Positions 25,012 through 37,650 of a stretch of 64,000 bases of DNA are shown one piece after another. Every line of letters begins with the position of its first letter. The first letter of the stretch is position 1. A model generated the notes under the pieces. The model was not told where the DNA came from. It did not search any database and worked only from the letters and a program-made list of their open reading frames with translations. Source of the stretch: Rhodocollybia butyracea. Its lineage: Eukaryota > Basidiomycota > Agaricomycetes > Agaricales > Omphalotaceae. The stretch lies in contig JADNRY010000135.1 of assembly GCA_015501585.1 (NCBI GenBank), positions 62,001 to 126,000 of the forward strand, read 5' to 3'. A program made the position numbers and the translations under genes.

Positions 25012-26650
25012 GATGTGGGTGTATCAATGTAATAGGCAGAAAAGGTGAGCTTCTCAGAAAAGTTGGGTCATTGCCTATCTAAGGAAGAACAAGATTGGGG
25101 TCAATTCTTGAAAGGCAAAAAAGGAATCTATCAAAAGGAAGACAAAGGGTAGGGGGATATCAATGAAGAAGCAAGTCAGGTGACCAGTCAACCAACACCA
25201 ACAGTACAAAATGAAAAAATGAACAGGACTTACTCATCTTCGACCAGTGGACCAGGACTTCACTTTCCTATTGGAAGAAACAGGCCGTGTGGGTGAGGCT
25301 TGACAATGTTCATGATACAACCACAACTACCAAAGACAAGAATGGGGAAACCTGTATTGGTATTGATGACTTTTTGTCTAGGAACAGATAAAGATGTGAC
25401 TGGGGGAATAAGATAGATCATGTGGTGGCTGCGGTCCATTCAATTGATCTGGACATTATGCACATTAACGTTCACCAGCACCACAAAACTGGGAACTTTC
25501 TCCTTGTCTACATCTCTGCCAACAGGGGCATTTGAAGACAACAAGCACAGCAATATTGACTATCCTGTGATTCTACTCACTCTGATGCATCAATTCATTG
25601 CCATCATGGACATTGTCAAAGGTGATTCAGAGCAGTATATGCCTGAAATCCTGTATGACTGGATCATCAGTCCTGCCACTGTCACTGCTTCTGCATAAAA
25701 CTTTGGCGGTAAGTATGATGGACAGCATCATCTCCTCAAAGTATTGTCATCAGTGGAGACCAACTTGGATGACCGTCAGCTGCTGATTCTGATAGGAAAG
25801 AAGACATCTGGCAAAGAATTTGGACAAAGCTTGGAGAAATATGGTAATTTAAGACCCAGGGTCCCTGATGTACATCCATTACTCAGTTAAAGCTTGGTAA
25901 CTCCTGTTCATTTTCCATTCTATCTCTTAGTTTGATGTCTATTTGTTGTGCTATTGTCAGCTCTCTTGCTTTGCTGTCATTCCTTGTTTCCTTTGTACTC
26001 TTCTGTCTTTCTTTTGAGAAATTCCTTTTTAACTTCCATCTCCTATCTTGTCCTTCTTTAGATGCGCAATTGCATAAGCCCCACTTTTCCGACAAGCTCA
26101 GCCTCTTCTGCCCACTACATTGTAACACCCCAGTCTCAGAAACCATGGTTATGCATTCAACACACCCTAGCCTCTGTCAATCCTCCATTATCGGGAACAG
26201 ACACTGTTTGGAGTGCTTGGCTGGTTCACAGTTGATAGTTGACTTTTTCCACAAAGAAATATAAATGTCTGCTGCCTCGCTTTGACCTACCTATCCAAAT
26301 ACCATGTTGCTCCTCTGGCCAGTGACCCAAAACTTCTTTACAATGATTCAAGTGCAATAAGAAGCATCTGCTGAGCTCAAAGCAACTATCAAACAGATTG
26401 CGTATCTTCCTTTCCAAGAGACATATGGAGGTTTTTTCAACCATTTGTTACTCTCTTCAAATTGCAGTTACTGTGATTGCAAGTTGTCATTCCTCTGGAG
26501 TTGCCGCTTTGGCTGCTGGAATCCCCAAGGCTCGCTTGATGGCCATGCTCAAATTGTGTCAGCTTCCTGCGCTTATTTTGCAAATGTCGCTTACTTGATT
26601 CCCGATACCACTCTGAACTTATGCATTGTACAATAATACGCAGATTTTGC
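25012..26650 (+). pseudogene. Duplicated block X, copy B right part
   Basis: Continues the alignment with copy A from 5120 onward and with copy D at 47740-48760. Plus-strand phrases include HQFIAIMDIVKGDSEQYMPE (about 25588) and NFGGKYDGQHHLLKVLSSVE after an in-frame TAA (25696). An intron-like segment ends near 26060. Copies B and D are both followed by sedolisin gene remains, so block X and the sedolisin gene were probably duplicated together. Ancestral function not recognised. Confidence 0.55.
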
Positions 26651-27964
26651 GCTTAGGCTTGTAGCCATATATTTTGGCGATGTATATGCGCTACACAGAC
26701 AATAAGAGGGTTATATGGAGCCCGAATGTGATAACTGTAGCTAACGCTTAGTATCTCAGCGATAATACTCAGTTAGTCATGACAATATGCCCACAAGTGT
26801 AGTCTGATACTAAACTAGCGAGGATACTCGAGGTGCCCAGAGACATCAACACTAGATTGTCAGTCTAGTTCTACCCACCCCAATGCATACATGAATCCGC
26901 ATACTTGGATGTCTTGAAGTGGGATGAATACTGGCGGCGGCGTTACCCAGGGAGGGCATCAGAAGGGGAATGCAATCCTCGTACTGCGCTAGCGGAAAGA
27001 CGGACACCAGAGGATAAGATCTATGATCGCCTTACGGACTGGAAGGAAGATCTTAACATGTTACGATGACTAGTTGGGTTGCAATGCGGCACAGCTGCTA
27101 GATGATTAAGCTAGGCGAATTTGATATTTGATTATCAGCCGACTATTGACTAGGAAAGTCCTACTGCAATGAACCCAATGATCTTACAGTGGATAGGCTA
27201 TCGCCAAGCCACAGCTCTGACAATCCACGAACTCTGAGCATTGTGCTAGCACACATATCTCTGGGGTTCTTGGTATCTACTCAAAGCTAGCGAAGTGAAC
27301 TATCGCTGGGAGATGTTATTATCTTAAAGGGATTGAGCTGGACTTGCTCAAACCTACCAGACGACCTTGAGGATAAACATGCGGACACGTACCTGTGTGG
27401 AGCCATGAAACATCGGATGGAAGAAACAGTTATCTGCGGTACAAGATTCCACAAGGACCAGAATATGTTAGCACATTTTAATTTCTTTTACTTTGATACC
27501 CAAATCGGGACCGTACTTAAATTGGGACAGTTTTCTAGATAAATGTACAATATGTCCAGGCTAGAGTTTCCTTTCTTAGCTAAATTCCTCTTTCTCGAAT
27601 TTCCATTGTACTCTGTTTCTCTCCGACTCTGTTTCATCTCTTTTCATATTAAACTAGTAAAGACCCAGTATATAAGCATGATGTATTTATCTCATAAATC
27701 AAGTTATCTTGCCACCTCTCATAACCACCTGTTGTGACAAAGTCAAAGGTCTCTTCACCGCCGGAGTCTGCTAGTCCTCTTAATTCCCCCTGGTTTAAAA
27801 GTACCGAGTCAATCAACACCGTAACTGGGCATTTGTTTAGGGCGTGTACGGAGTCTAGCTTTCTCTTCAAAGTTAATATTATATTCTATCCTATAAAGTT
27901 TGGATTGGTGTAATAGAAGCTTTGTAACAGCTTTTGCCCCCGCTTGAGATTGAGTTAGATCTTT

Positions 27965-28420
27965 TGCGTGAATCTAGTTGCTTCCTTAAAGGGGACGGCT
28001 TCTAGTAAGGAATTATTTGGCTCCAGAGTGAGGGTTCCTTAGCTAGCTCTTAACGAGTATTAGCGAGCCACTAAGATTGTGGTATGAGTTCCTAGTGATT
28101 AAGTTCACTCTCCTTTGCATAAATCTAGTTGCTTCCTTAGAGGGGACAGCTTCTAGTAAGGAATTATTCAGCTCCAGAGTGAGGGTTCCTTAGCTAGCTC
28201 TTAACGAGTATTAGCGAGCCACTAAGATTGTGGTATGAGTTCCTAGTGATTAAGTTCACTCTCCTTTGCATAAATCTAGTTGCTTCCTTAGAGGGGATGG
28301 CTTCTAGTAAGGAATTATTCGGCTCCAGAGTGAGGGTTCCTTAGCTAGCTCTTAACAAGTATTAGCGAGCCACTAAGATTGTGGTACAAGTTCCTAGTGA
28401 TCAAGTTCACTTACAGTTTT
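27965..28420 (+). repeat. 151-bp tandem repeat x 3
   Basis: AATCTAGTTGCTTCCTTA recurs at 27971, 28122 and 28273, giving a 151-bp period. Units differ by only a few bases. The inverted relative at 23450-23590 has a single unit. Confidence 0.9.
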
Positions 28421-28537
28421 GTAGCTTGACCCAGAGTTTGGTCAGGGACGTTACGGCGTTACGCTAGCTGGAGCCAGAGTTTGCCCAGGAGTGTCCTAGT
28501 TGCATTGTATTGGTTTTGGTTTTGGTTATCGTTGGAC

Positions 28538-28560
28538 ACACACACACACACACACACAGT
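28538..28560. repeat. (CA)n microsatellite
   Basis: Short run of about ten CA dinucleotides. Confidence 0.9.
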
Positions 28561-29403
28561 TATTTGGTTATTTGGGTTTTCAGTTGGACATATACGCGCA
28601 CAACTTAGATGATAGTCTACGCTAGTTCAGTTCATAGAACTTACTAGACCTTGTCGTACTACGCTAGTTCAGTTGTTTCACTACACTGGCTGGTGTATCA
28701 TCTTACATTCGATATCTTAACTTTCTTGGGGGAACCTTTGACAACCCAGCCTTGCTCCCTTTAAACAAATTGATAGTCTGGTTAGGCGCGGTCTTGTATT
28801 TGTTAGGTTGTTTTCTAGTGCCTTTCACATACCAGTACAAACCAAGCCAATTAACAAGAAGCATCTAAGCTATGAAAGACTTTGCAGGTCCCACCTCTGA
28901 TGCTGTACTTGGGCACACAGAAAGTCATGGTCCTATTGTGTCTCTTCAACAGAAAACAGTAAGTTTCTCTACAAGGACATCATAGTTTTGCATGAATCAA
29001 GTTATAGGCCTAATCTACTGGATAGAACCTCTCAGTTCCGCATATTCATAAGTAGGAAAGTGTGGGAATTTCTTCCAATAAATAAATGATAAAGTTTATC
29101 CCAGTTTGACTTTAACTTCTTATAGCAGATCACATTCTCAACCAAAAATTATGAGCAAAATGGATTTCCCCATTTCCAATATATGGCTTTCCATCAGTGA
29201 GGAACTGGAAGTGAAAAAACTGGTATTTATTGCTGCACTGTTTTGAAGCATTTTGTCAATTTCATAACAAGCTAAATATGGCAACTAATTCACAGAACAG
29301 TTCTATTTCATGGTTCAGACATGGTTGTACTGAATGTGTAGAACAAGTCCATAACTTGATTTCAGTAAAAATATGAATTAGTTCAATAGTTATAAGCAAA
29401 ACA

Positions 29404-30480
29404 GTGGTGGACCATTACTTTCCATGTGCCCAAGTACAAGCAGTCACTTCCTGGTTGATGAACAACAGTGTTAAGAATACTGCTGCCTCAGGTGCATTCG
29501 GTGAATGGTTGGGGTTCTCTGCCCCCATATGCACAGCCAAATCTCTCTTCAACGTCAACCACCAGCTATTCAATGAAATTGGCGAGCTGGACTATCAGCT
29601 CTCTATCTTCATCCCCCTTTGTGAATCAAACTGGTCAACACCAGGATTGCTGATACTGATATACCTAATTGCAGGTTCTTACTATACTACCAGGTGCATT
29701 GGGTGATTGATACTTCAACTAACTCTTCGGCGCCAATGAGCATGAAATCAGTCCTGCCATGGTTGCAGGTATGTGCTGGCAAATTCTGCCGTTTGATCGA
29801 TAATGCCAACATAAGGTGTCTATAATAGGGACCTGAGGAATGATTATCATTTTCTCATCTGGTAAGTAAGCTCATGGAGTTTTTGATGATTATGATTGTT
29901 TACAAATAACATGAAGGCGACGGTGGTGTGGTGCATCTTTGCTGATTTGAAGCTTATACAAAAGATTAACTATTACTTATTAAGGTTCAAGGAAGTCTGG
30001 AAGCCAATCACAAAATTGCTTGACATTGATCCCAACATTCCTTAGTGGATGCCCCTTCCTTAGTAGGTTGTCCTGTTGTATTGTTGGATGCTTTCTAAAC
30101 TTCTGATTCTTCTCCAGCTTCTGTCAGTGCTACTCAAGGTGAAGAGGAGACCAGCGCATCTTTCTCTGGTGGTGGTTTCTCCAACATTTTTGCTTGTTTG
30201 TCCCTCTTACCAAGCTAACACTGTTGCGGGATACTTGAGTTCTCTTAGAAACACCAACACCGGCCTCTTCAACTCCAGCAGTTGTGTATCCTGATGTTTC
30301 ATGTTTCTGTGCAAGATGCTAATTTCACAATTGCCATCAACGGAGGTGAGTAAACCTGCTCCCCTACGGTGAACTGCATCCAAACTCTTCTCTTAGGTGA
30401 AGTTGGTACTGTCGATGGAACTTCCTGCTTCACACCGGTTTCCATTGCATTTTGATTGCATTGATCAACGAGTCAGTAAC
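29404..30480 (+). pseudogene. Sedolisin (tripeptidyl-peptidase-like) pseudogene 1
   Basis: The prodomain is visible at 29404-29690 (VTSWLMNNSVK, GEWLGFSAP, HQLFNE), as in the pro-kumamolisin region. Part of the catalytic domain reads IIIFSSG-DGGVV around a GTAAGT...AG intron (29862-29916), after an in-frame TGA at 29834. The C-terminal part includes FSGGGFSNIF, YQANTVAGYLSSL, TGLFNSSS and VDGTSCFTP; GTS at 30417-30425 holds the catalytic serine. Much of the middle of the catalytic domain is missing and frames change between pieces. Sedolisins are secreted acid serine-carboxyl peptidases; this copy cannot make one. Confidence 0.8.
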
Positions 30481-30514
30481 TACATTAGACAGCCATATAC
30501 TCATTGACTATTAT

Positions 30515-30643
30515 CATCAGCAAAACGTGGGTGCACGGGAAGCCGCTTTCCGGCACTGTACAGCGCTGGGGGCCACTGGGAGCCGCTGGAAACGGCTGTA
30601 TAGTGCATGACAACGGCGCCAGCTCACCCACATTTTGCTGATG
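30515..30643. mobile_element. 129-bp MITE with Plavaka-type ends
   Basis: CATCAGCAAAACGTGGGTG at the left pairs with CACCCACATTTTGCTGATG at the right, with one mismatch. AT flanks both ends. The first eleven bases equal the termini of the Plavaka-type element at 37300-47529, which could mobilise it. Confidence 0.85.
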
Positions 30644-30802
30644 ATGATTATCTCAATTGCTCACTGACCGCTTCTAGCTTATACATGAACAGATACCCAG
30701 CAGTAACATAATTTCTAGTTAAGTATTTTATTGCAAATTCCATCAAGCCATCAAACTGTATTGACTAATCGAGCATGACTACCAATTGTACAATATATAA
30801 AC

Positions 30803-33800
30803 TTAGTCTTCCGACCAACACTTTGCCCAGTTATCTCCAAAAACTATGTTTTGAAAAGAGACACGGTTAAAACCTTCTGCTGAGATAATGACCGAAGTTT
30901 CATGAGCCACGAGATTTCTCCTATACTGCTCTGGAATCCAAAGAATATGATTATGGACAGCTGGAAAATCAATCCAGCCATCTTGATTCAATCTCCACAA
31001 ATAAACTAGGGACCAGATAAGTAAAAAGTATTTTGAGAGAAAAAGTAGAGTCTTACAAGGGGAAGATAGAAATGAAAATGTGGTGGCAGAATGAGTTGAA
31101 TTGAAATTACTCCCAGACTTATGTACCACACTTGTCTTGGTCTTAGATCCAGAAACAACTTGTTTGCCATCACAATATAATGCTGCAGACCAGAGCCTAC
31201 TGGTATGGCGCTGGAATAGCTCATCAATTGCCTCTTCAATCTGAGCATTCCACAATCTTATTGTCTTGTCTGCAGATCCAGAAACAATTTTTTTTCTCAT
31301 CAGGAGAGAATGCCACAGTGGTGACCGCCTTTCCATGGGCCTGAAATGGCTCACCGATTGCTTCTCCAGTGTGACTATTCCATACCCTTATTGTCTTGTC
31401 ATCAGATGCAGAAACAATTATTTCTCCTCTAGGAGAGAGTGCCACGGAGTTGATCCAGTCATCATGGCCCTGGAATGGCTCGCCAATGGCTTCTCCAGTT
31501 TGAGCATGCCACAATCTTATTGTCTGGTCACCAGATCCAGAAACAATTCTTTCACCATCAGGAGAGAATGCAACCGAGGTAACACCCTCTCTATGGGCCT
31601 GGAATGGTTCACCAATGGCCTCTTCAGTTTGAGCATTCCACAACATTATTGTGTGGTCCGCAGATCCAGAAACAATTCTTTCACCATCAGGAGAGAATGC
31701 AACTGACCAGACCCTGCCTGTATGGCCCTGGAATGGCTCACCAAGGGAGTCTCCCGTTTGAGCATTCCACAACCTGATTGTGCTGTCATCAGATCCAGAA
31801 ACAATTCTTTCTCCACCTGGAGAAAATGCTACAGACCTAATCCACTTTGTATGGCCCTTGAATGGCTGACCAATGGCCTCTCCAGTTTGAGCATTCCACA
31901 ATCTTAGTGTCTTGTCAGAAGATCCAGAAACAATTCTTTTCCCATCAGGAGAGAATGCCACGTAACAGACCCTGGCTGTATGGCCCTGAAAGTTCCCATC
32001 AATAGGCTCTCCAGTTTGAGCACTCCATAATCTTATTGTGTTGTCCTCAGACGCAGAAACAATTCTATCACCATCAGGGGAGATTGCAACAGACCAGACC
32101 CTGCCTGTATGGCCCTCGGATGTTTCGCTAATGCATTTCCCAGTTTGAACATTCCACAATCTGATTGTCTTGTCATCAGATCCAGAAACAATTTTTTCTG
32201 CATCAGGAAAGAATGCCACAGACCAGACCCTATCTATATGGCCCTGGAATGGCTCACCAATAGACTCTCCAGTTTCGGCATTCCAAATCATTATTGTATG
32301 GTCTTCAGATCCAGAAACAATTCTTTGTCCGTCAGAAGAGAATGCCACAGACCAAACCCCGTCTGTATGGCCATGGAATGGCTGACCAATGGCCTGTTCA
32401 GTTAGAGCATCCCACAGTTTTAACGTGTAGTCATCGGATCCAGAAACAATTCTTTTTCCATCTGGAGAAAATCCTACACAGTTGACCCAGTTTATATGGC
32501 CCCGGAAGGGCCCACTAATAGACTCTCCAGTTTGAGCATTCCACAACCTTATTGTCTGGTCACCAGATCCAGAAACAATTCTTTTCCCCTCAGGAGAGAA
32601 TGCCACAGAGGTAACACCCTCTCTATGACCTTGGAATGGTTCACCAATGGTCTCTCCAGTCTGAGGATTCCACAATCTTATTGTGCGGTCCTCAGATCCA
32701 GACACAACTCTTTCACCATCAGGAGAGAATGCAACTGACCAGACCCTGCCTCTATGGCCCTGGAAAGGCCCTCCAATGCACTCTCCAGTTTGAGCATTCC
32801 ATAATCTTATTGTCTTGTCATCAGATCCAGAAACAATTCTTTTGCCATCAGCAGAGAATGCTACAGACTTGACCCCCTTTGTATGGCCCTTAAATGGGTC
32901 ACCAATGGCCTCTCCAGTTTGAGCATTCCATAATCTTATTGTCTTGTCGTCAGATCCAGAAACAATTATTCTTCCATTGGGTGAAATGCTGATTCCCAAT
33001 ACTCTTGATTCTGTGGTCCATTTCCCCACTTGTGAGCCTCCTCTTTGGTTTTTTACTTTCAAAGTATTTTTTTAATCTCCCTAACATTGTTAGTCTGTCA
33101 GCCCAGAAAGGAAGGATGCTCAGGTACAAGTGTGGTGTCATGCCATTGGCACTACTAAAAGTAAAAGTTTCCACAATTTCCTTGATCCTGCTTACATCTG
33201 CCACAATATTTAGGAAATCTTCCCCCTGCAATAAAGTTTCTATTGATTTCAGAACCTGCAGACATAGTTCCCAGTTCCTTTTCTCCCAATATTCTCTTTT
33301 ATTGCTGACTCCGAGCAAACTCATTGCTTCAATCCAATAAATTACTTTATTACTCAAAAATTCTCTCAGATTTTCAATGACTGTGTCGTTCCGGGATGAT
33401 TGCCCCAAATGATATCCCCAGTATGTGCAGCAATAATGCAAACTATCATCAATTGCATCTGCAATTTTATTTTGAATATCAGGGACATCTTTATCAGGTA
33501 TAAATGATGATGGCAGGTTAGCCATATTGAATCCCAGTCTTTGCATAACTGCGAAACATCCATCACTCAGCAATGTGTGGTGCAGTGTTACATTACAGTA
33601 TAGCTCCTTAGCACGCCTCTGATTTGATAAATAATCGGCAAAAGAGGCGTGAAATATATAGACAGCTTGATCCTGTTCAACTATATAAAGAACAGATTCA
33701 AGATTTGATATGGTCTCTTCTACAAGATCCAATTCGCAATTCAACAATTTGGCAATCACTTTGCAAGAGACTGGCTGTCCGACTGTGATTGCTGTGTGCA

Positions 33801-34983
33801 ATACTCTCACATACATTACATGTACATCATATGAAACTTCATCTGAACTGGGAATGGCATTATTGACAACAGCATCATACAGCTCATCCAGAGCCTTGGT
33901 CTGACTGGGATCTGAAGATTCTGTGAGACTGAGAGCCCATGCTAATCTTTGTTTAACCAGTCCTGGTCTGGTGGTGATCCATTTCACCATTGTTGCAGCA
34001 TAAATGAATAATTTCCCAGATCTTTTAGCTAACACCTTGATATCATTTTCTGATATTGAGATTTTTCTGAGTTTTTCTTGGAGAAAAATCTTAATGTCAC
34101 TTTCCACCACATCTATCTCTACATCATGCAAGAAAAATCCTGCAATTTGCAAGCTCTGAAGTGGGGTGGTGAAGTGTTCAGAAACATCTTTCTCTGGTCT
34201 GCTGGTTATGAAGAATTTGAGCCCAGGCAAACAATTTCTTGTAATAGCTGAAATCAAAGCTTTCAAAACCACATTTACTCCTGGGCATTCGTCCAGTGCA
34301 TCAATAACCACTACAGGCCCTGGCAGGTCTGACCTGACAACTTTCTTCCATGGCTTAACAATCAAATCAATCTGCATTTTTGGAGATTTTGTGGCCAGGT
34401 CTGGATTCTCCTTTAGCTCTTCTTTCAGAGCTTCATCAAAAATAGGAGAGAACCGTGAAAGCTGATAAGCAATGGTTGGAATGATCCTTTGATACTTGCT
34501 ACAGCTTGGAATCTGTCTGGAACAGAAGAATGATCCTGCCAGTAGCTGCTTTTCTGCAGTCATCTCACAGACTGATTTTGCAATGGTACTTTTCCCTGTT
34601 CCAGCCATACCACAGAGCCAGTACCCTTGTGCACCCATGTTTTGTGGCTGGTCAATCCATTCCCCAATTTTTTCTCAAAATCTCAACTCGAGTACCTGGG
34701 GTGCAAGATGATTTAGCATGGTCTATGCCATTATCTGCGTCGTAAAATGCCTCCGGCGAGTATTGTAGCTTGTTTATGAGCATTTCCTGGATAGTGTTCG
34801 ATCATACTCTTCTCGAAAAGAGTAGATACTGTATACCTTGTAGCCTTCACTTTCATTTTCTTAAACGCTGTATATTAATATTGGGAGGGCAAGCAACCAG
34901 CAGATTCACATACTGTAGTAGTCTCCTTGAATGCTCATGAACTGACTTCCAGTAATTTGAAAATCGTGAGCTTGATGAAACAT
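30803..34983 (-). CDS. NACHT-WD40 NLR-like receptor 2, three homopolymer frameshifts
   Basis: Exons: 34983-34914, 23-nt microexon 34859-34837, 34786-31057 and 31005-30803. Intron positions match gene 1, plus a last 51-nt intron. It starts MFHQAHDFQ. Walker A GMAGTGKST and Walker B VVVIDALDEC are intact. About fifteen WD40 blades follow, more diverged from one another than in gene 1. The C-terminus has the DGWI...ILWIPEQYRR...DNWAKCW tail typical of Agaricomycete NACHT-WD40 proteins. Relative to gene 1 or to its own repeats, one extra base occurs in a T run at 34668-34673, one around 33061-33073 at the NACHT-WD junction, and one in the T8 run at 31288-31295. Everything between reads cleanly, so this is either a very young pseudogene or a real gene with consensus errors. 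Confidence 0.85.
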
Positions 34984-35279
34984 TGATTGTGCAGCAGTAT
35001 CAGTATGCCTGTTCCGGCCTGACAACCGCCCCAAAAACTTTGTGACACTACCCTTTTTGGGTTTATCGGACATCGTTATCGAGAAAGAAATATTTAATAG
35101 AGGAAGTTTGAATATCTGATGTCAAAGGGAAGGCAAAGGGACGGGGGAAAGATGGAACGACTTAGTGGAGACAAGGAGAACGCCTTTTTATAATAAATGT
35201 TCGCATCAATGAGTCTCATGACCATGTGGGCGCCGGTTTGCACCTGTTTGCCACTGCCTTCCATCACGTTCTCCACGTT

Positions 35280-36440
35280 CTCCCTTCCGCCCGGTTAATA
35301 TCCCATGCCACTGTCACATCCTTGCCAAGCCCGTCGTAAACATGTTGGAAGCTAGGGCGGCACGGGCCATGAACGAAGCGAAGGAAGCGGCTCAAAGCGG
35401 ACCCCATAACTAGTGTTATCAGCACGGGAATGTAAATACCTTGTCGTTATGATAGTGGTACACTCTTGGAGCCAATGAGGTGGCTCGGAAGAAAATGGGC
35501 CTAGGCCAAGGTTGGTCTGTACTATGAGGTGTGTCACTCCATCTGACTTGGCGATCTATCACGCTAACGACTATAAAACTTCAGCTAAGTCTCTGTCTTC
35601 TTTAGCTCATGCCATCGACTCGGACTACAGCACTAGGATTTCAGTCAGTTCTTGAGGAGATCGACGGATTCGAGAGGTTTTCAGTGGTACAAACGGAAGA
35701 TGCTCTGGGGAGTTAATACTCGTATTGCTTTTCACAACAGTAATAGAACGAGAATGCTAAAGGGTGGAAGCAGATTTGCGATAGGAAGGAAACACCGGAC
35801 AGTGAGGAATGTAAGCGCAAAATGGACATTGATATTAGATGAAGTACAGGCACAGTACGCGTAAACGGGCAATGGGATTGCGGGACCCGGACGCGGTGCA
35901 ATGGGAACGAGACCAACGAAGGAGTCCAAAATGAGAAGGGGAATGGAGAACGAACAAGATATCGGAAAGTGAAAGGCAAAACAAGTGAAATCGAAACTTA
36001 CCAGACTTGCTGTTGCCCGCCTCCTTCACATCTCAAAATAAGAGAACTGTATCACCACCCCCGCCTTTCCCGCAGGCTTCCCGGCGACAGATACAGCAGC
36101 AGAACACCTCAAAATTGGATTCAAGACTGCACGTCGTCGTGGGCATAAACCACTCGGTTACCGGTGTGTTGCATGTATAGCTGGTTTTCGAGACAGGTGG
36201 TATGCGGGTGTACCGGTGTACCAAGGCAGAAGGGGTTTGAGCTTGTCGGCAAAGTTTTGTCTGAGCAAGGATTGGGGTCAGTCGCTGTTGCGTACTGGGG
36301 GAAGGACAAGATTTGGGTCAGTTCTTGGAAGGAGAAAAAAAAGGAGACAAAAGGGGGGGAAACAAAGAAATAAGGACGACAAACAAACAGAACAACCGAA
36401 AATAGTACAGAGAAAACTAGTGAATCAAACAAAACCTGAG
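35280..36440. repeat. Duplicated block X, copy C
   Basis: Lies upstream of NACHT-WD40 gene 2, as copy A lies upstream of gene 1. It matches 3660-3850 and 4495-5160 by eye (for example GACGGATTCGAGAGGTTTTC and AGCAGCAGAACACCTCAAAA). Stops in every frame. Confidence 0.6.
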
Positions 36441-37094
36441 AGAGCAAGAGGACTTACCGAATCTCTGACTCATCTTCGGGTCTTCTCTCTTACCATTGCC
36501 CGAACTCCAAGTTCGCTGGACGTCTTTTCCCATCTAAATCAACATTCCGAGAGGTCCACCAGTAGTTTGTCAGCGTGCATGAGGCAACCAAGACTACCAG
36601 CTCTGAACTAGCATCGATGATTTTTTTTTGTCCACAAACTGGGCAGTTTTCACTGGAGGTAGACGCGATTTTGACCTCCAAGAAGTCCTGGATGTCTACC
36701 TTGGCTAGTACAGGCGAGGCGAAAAGAGTGTATTTGCACCGGAATTTGTCTCTCCAGCGTCTCATTCTTCACGTGTTGAAGCACTCGCAGCACGCCTCTT
36801 TTGTTATTCAAAAATATTCCAGGTATTCCCAAAAAAGGAAGTTCTGACCACCACACAACTCTGTGAGATCGTCAGATATTTCTAAAAAAGGGAAGATCTA
36901 TAACCACCACACTCAGATATGTCCATAAAAGGAAGAATTATCCGCTTCGGACTGTGAGAGGAACTGACCAGAGTAGCCAGATATGTCCGAAAAAGGAAAA
37001 TCGTAGACCCACGTCGGATGTTAGCACGTACAGTCACGTTTGTCGTCTCATCGGCGTCTCCACGTTACACGTCGCCTTTTTAGCAGTTGCAAAT
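36441..37094. other. Intergenic; degenerate AT-rich repeats
   Basis: No gene recognised. From about 36820 to 37010 there are four loose repeats of CAGATATGTCCGAAAAAGGA with ACCACCACAC spacers. The short minus ORF over 36490-36765 has a CPVCGQKK phrase but no recognisable domain. Confidence 0.4.
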
Positions 37095-37299
37095 TCCGAG
37101 ATAAGTGCTACAGGCGCTTATTGGAGGATAAGATAGGCAGACGTGAGAATCGGCATCATCGGCTGACAGCGATAAGCGCTTCTTATCACCTTCATCGTCG
37201 CGTACGAAATCCGCCCAGCCCAGTCAATATTTTTCAGCTCCCACCCACCCACACCTACTATTACTAGCGTTTTCAAAGACGTTCCGGATCGGCCCATTT
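37095..37299 (+). mobile_element. Ngaro-type split repeat, A part (solo A-B remnant)
   Basis: TCCGAGATAAGTGCTA... is the same repeat as 59513-59656 and 63395-63610. Its partner B lies at 47552-47671. At 63395-63739 A and B are contiguous, which shows that the Plavaka-type element was inserted inside this A-B unit. Confidence 0.85.
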
Positions 37300-37320
37300 C
37301 ATCAGCAAAACCCAAAAGTC
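37300..37320 (+). repeat. Left terminal inverted repeat
   Basis: Starts CATCAGCAAAAC and ends AAAAGTCCTG within the first 23 bases. Pairs with the right end apart from three mismatches. Confidence 0.85.
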
Positions 37321-37650
37321 CTGTAGCGCCTTTACAGGTGATGCCAGGATGTCAGTGCATGTACCATAGTGACCCAGAATGTTAGGGCCTGTTACAGGAC
37401 ACTACATACTGATAAATTTAAACATCATGTTTGAACATGTAAAGGCTTGAACAGTATGAGTATTCTGTAGATGTACTGTCAGTCTGTAAAATGTGCACCT
37501 ACTGGAGTAGCTGTACATGGGCTACATAATGTGTAAAATTAACAGCCTGGGCTGTCTTTGCAGAGCATTACATGCTCAGACATTTTGAATCTTCAAGTAC
37601 AGTAATGTATATGCTCAGCCATTCTGAATTATTAAATACAGACACAGACA
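37320..37650. repeat. Sub-terminal CTGTA/TACAG-rich region, left
   Basis: Repeated words TACAG, CTGTA, TGTAC and GTACA at short intervals between the TIR and the transposase stop. The other end (47080-47400) is alike. Probable transposase-binding array, by analogy with CMC-type elements. Confidence 0.55.

Larger units (their letters stand above)
26660..28856 (+). mobile_element. LTR-like repeat, inverted relative of 22969-24777
   Basis: Begins TGTAGCCATATATTTTGG and ends near AACCAAGCCAATTAACA. It aligns inversely with 22969-24777 over nearly all its length. It has a TATATAAGC word at 27669 and is longer mainly because of the internal 151-bp tandem array. I could not find a clear target duplication, so the exact ends are uncertain. 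Confidence 0.55.

Noticed and set aside
27241..27262. TGTGCTAGCACACA as another member of the hairpin family
   Set aside because: It lacks the 5-nt loop and lies outside the LARD-like element; probably a chance palindrome.
31266..32872. Plus-strand ORFs opposite NACHT-WD40 gene 2
   Set aside because: Antisense shadows of in-phase 129-bp WD40 units.
34668..34673. Reading the homopolymer breaks of NACHT-WD40 gene 2 as introns
   Set aside because: The reading frame shifts by a single base with no donor/acceptor pair, and gene 1 is continuous at the corresponding positions of the first two.
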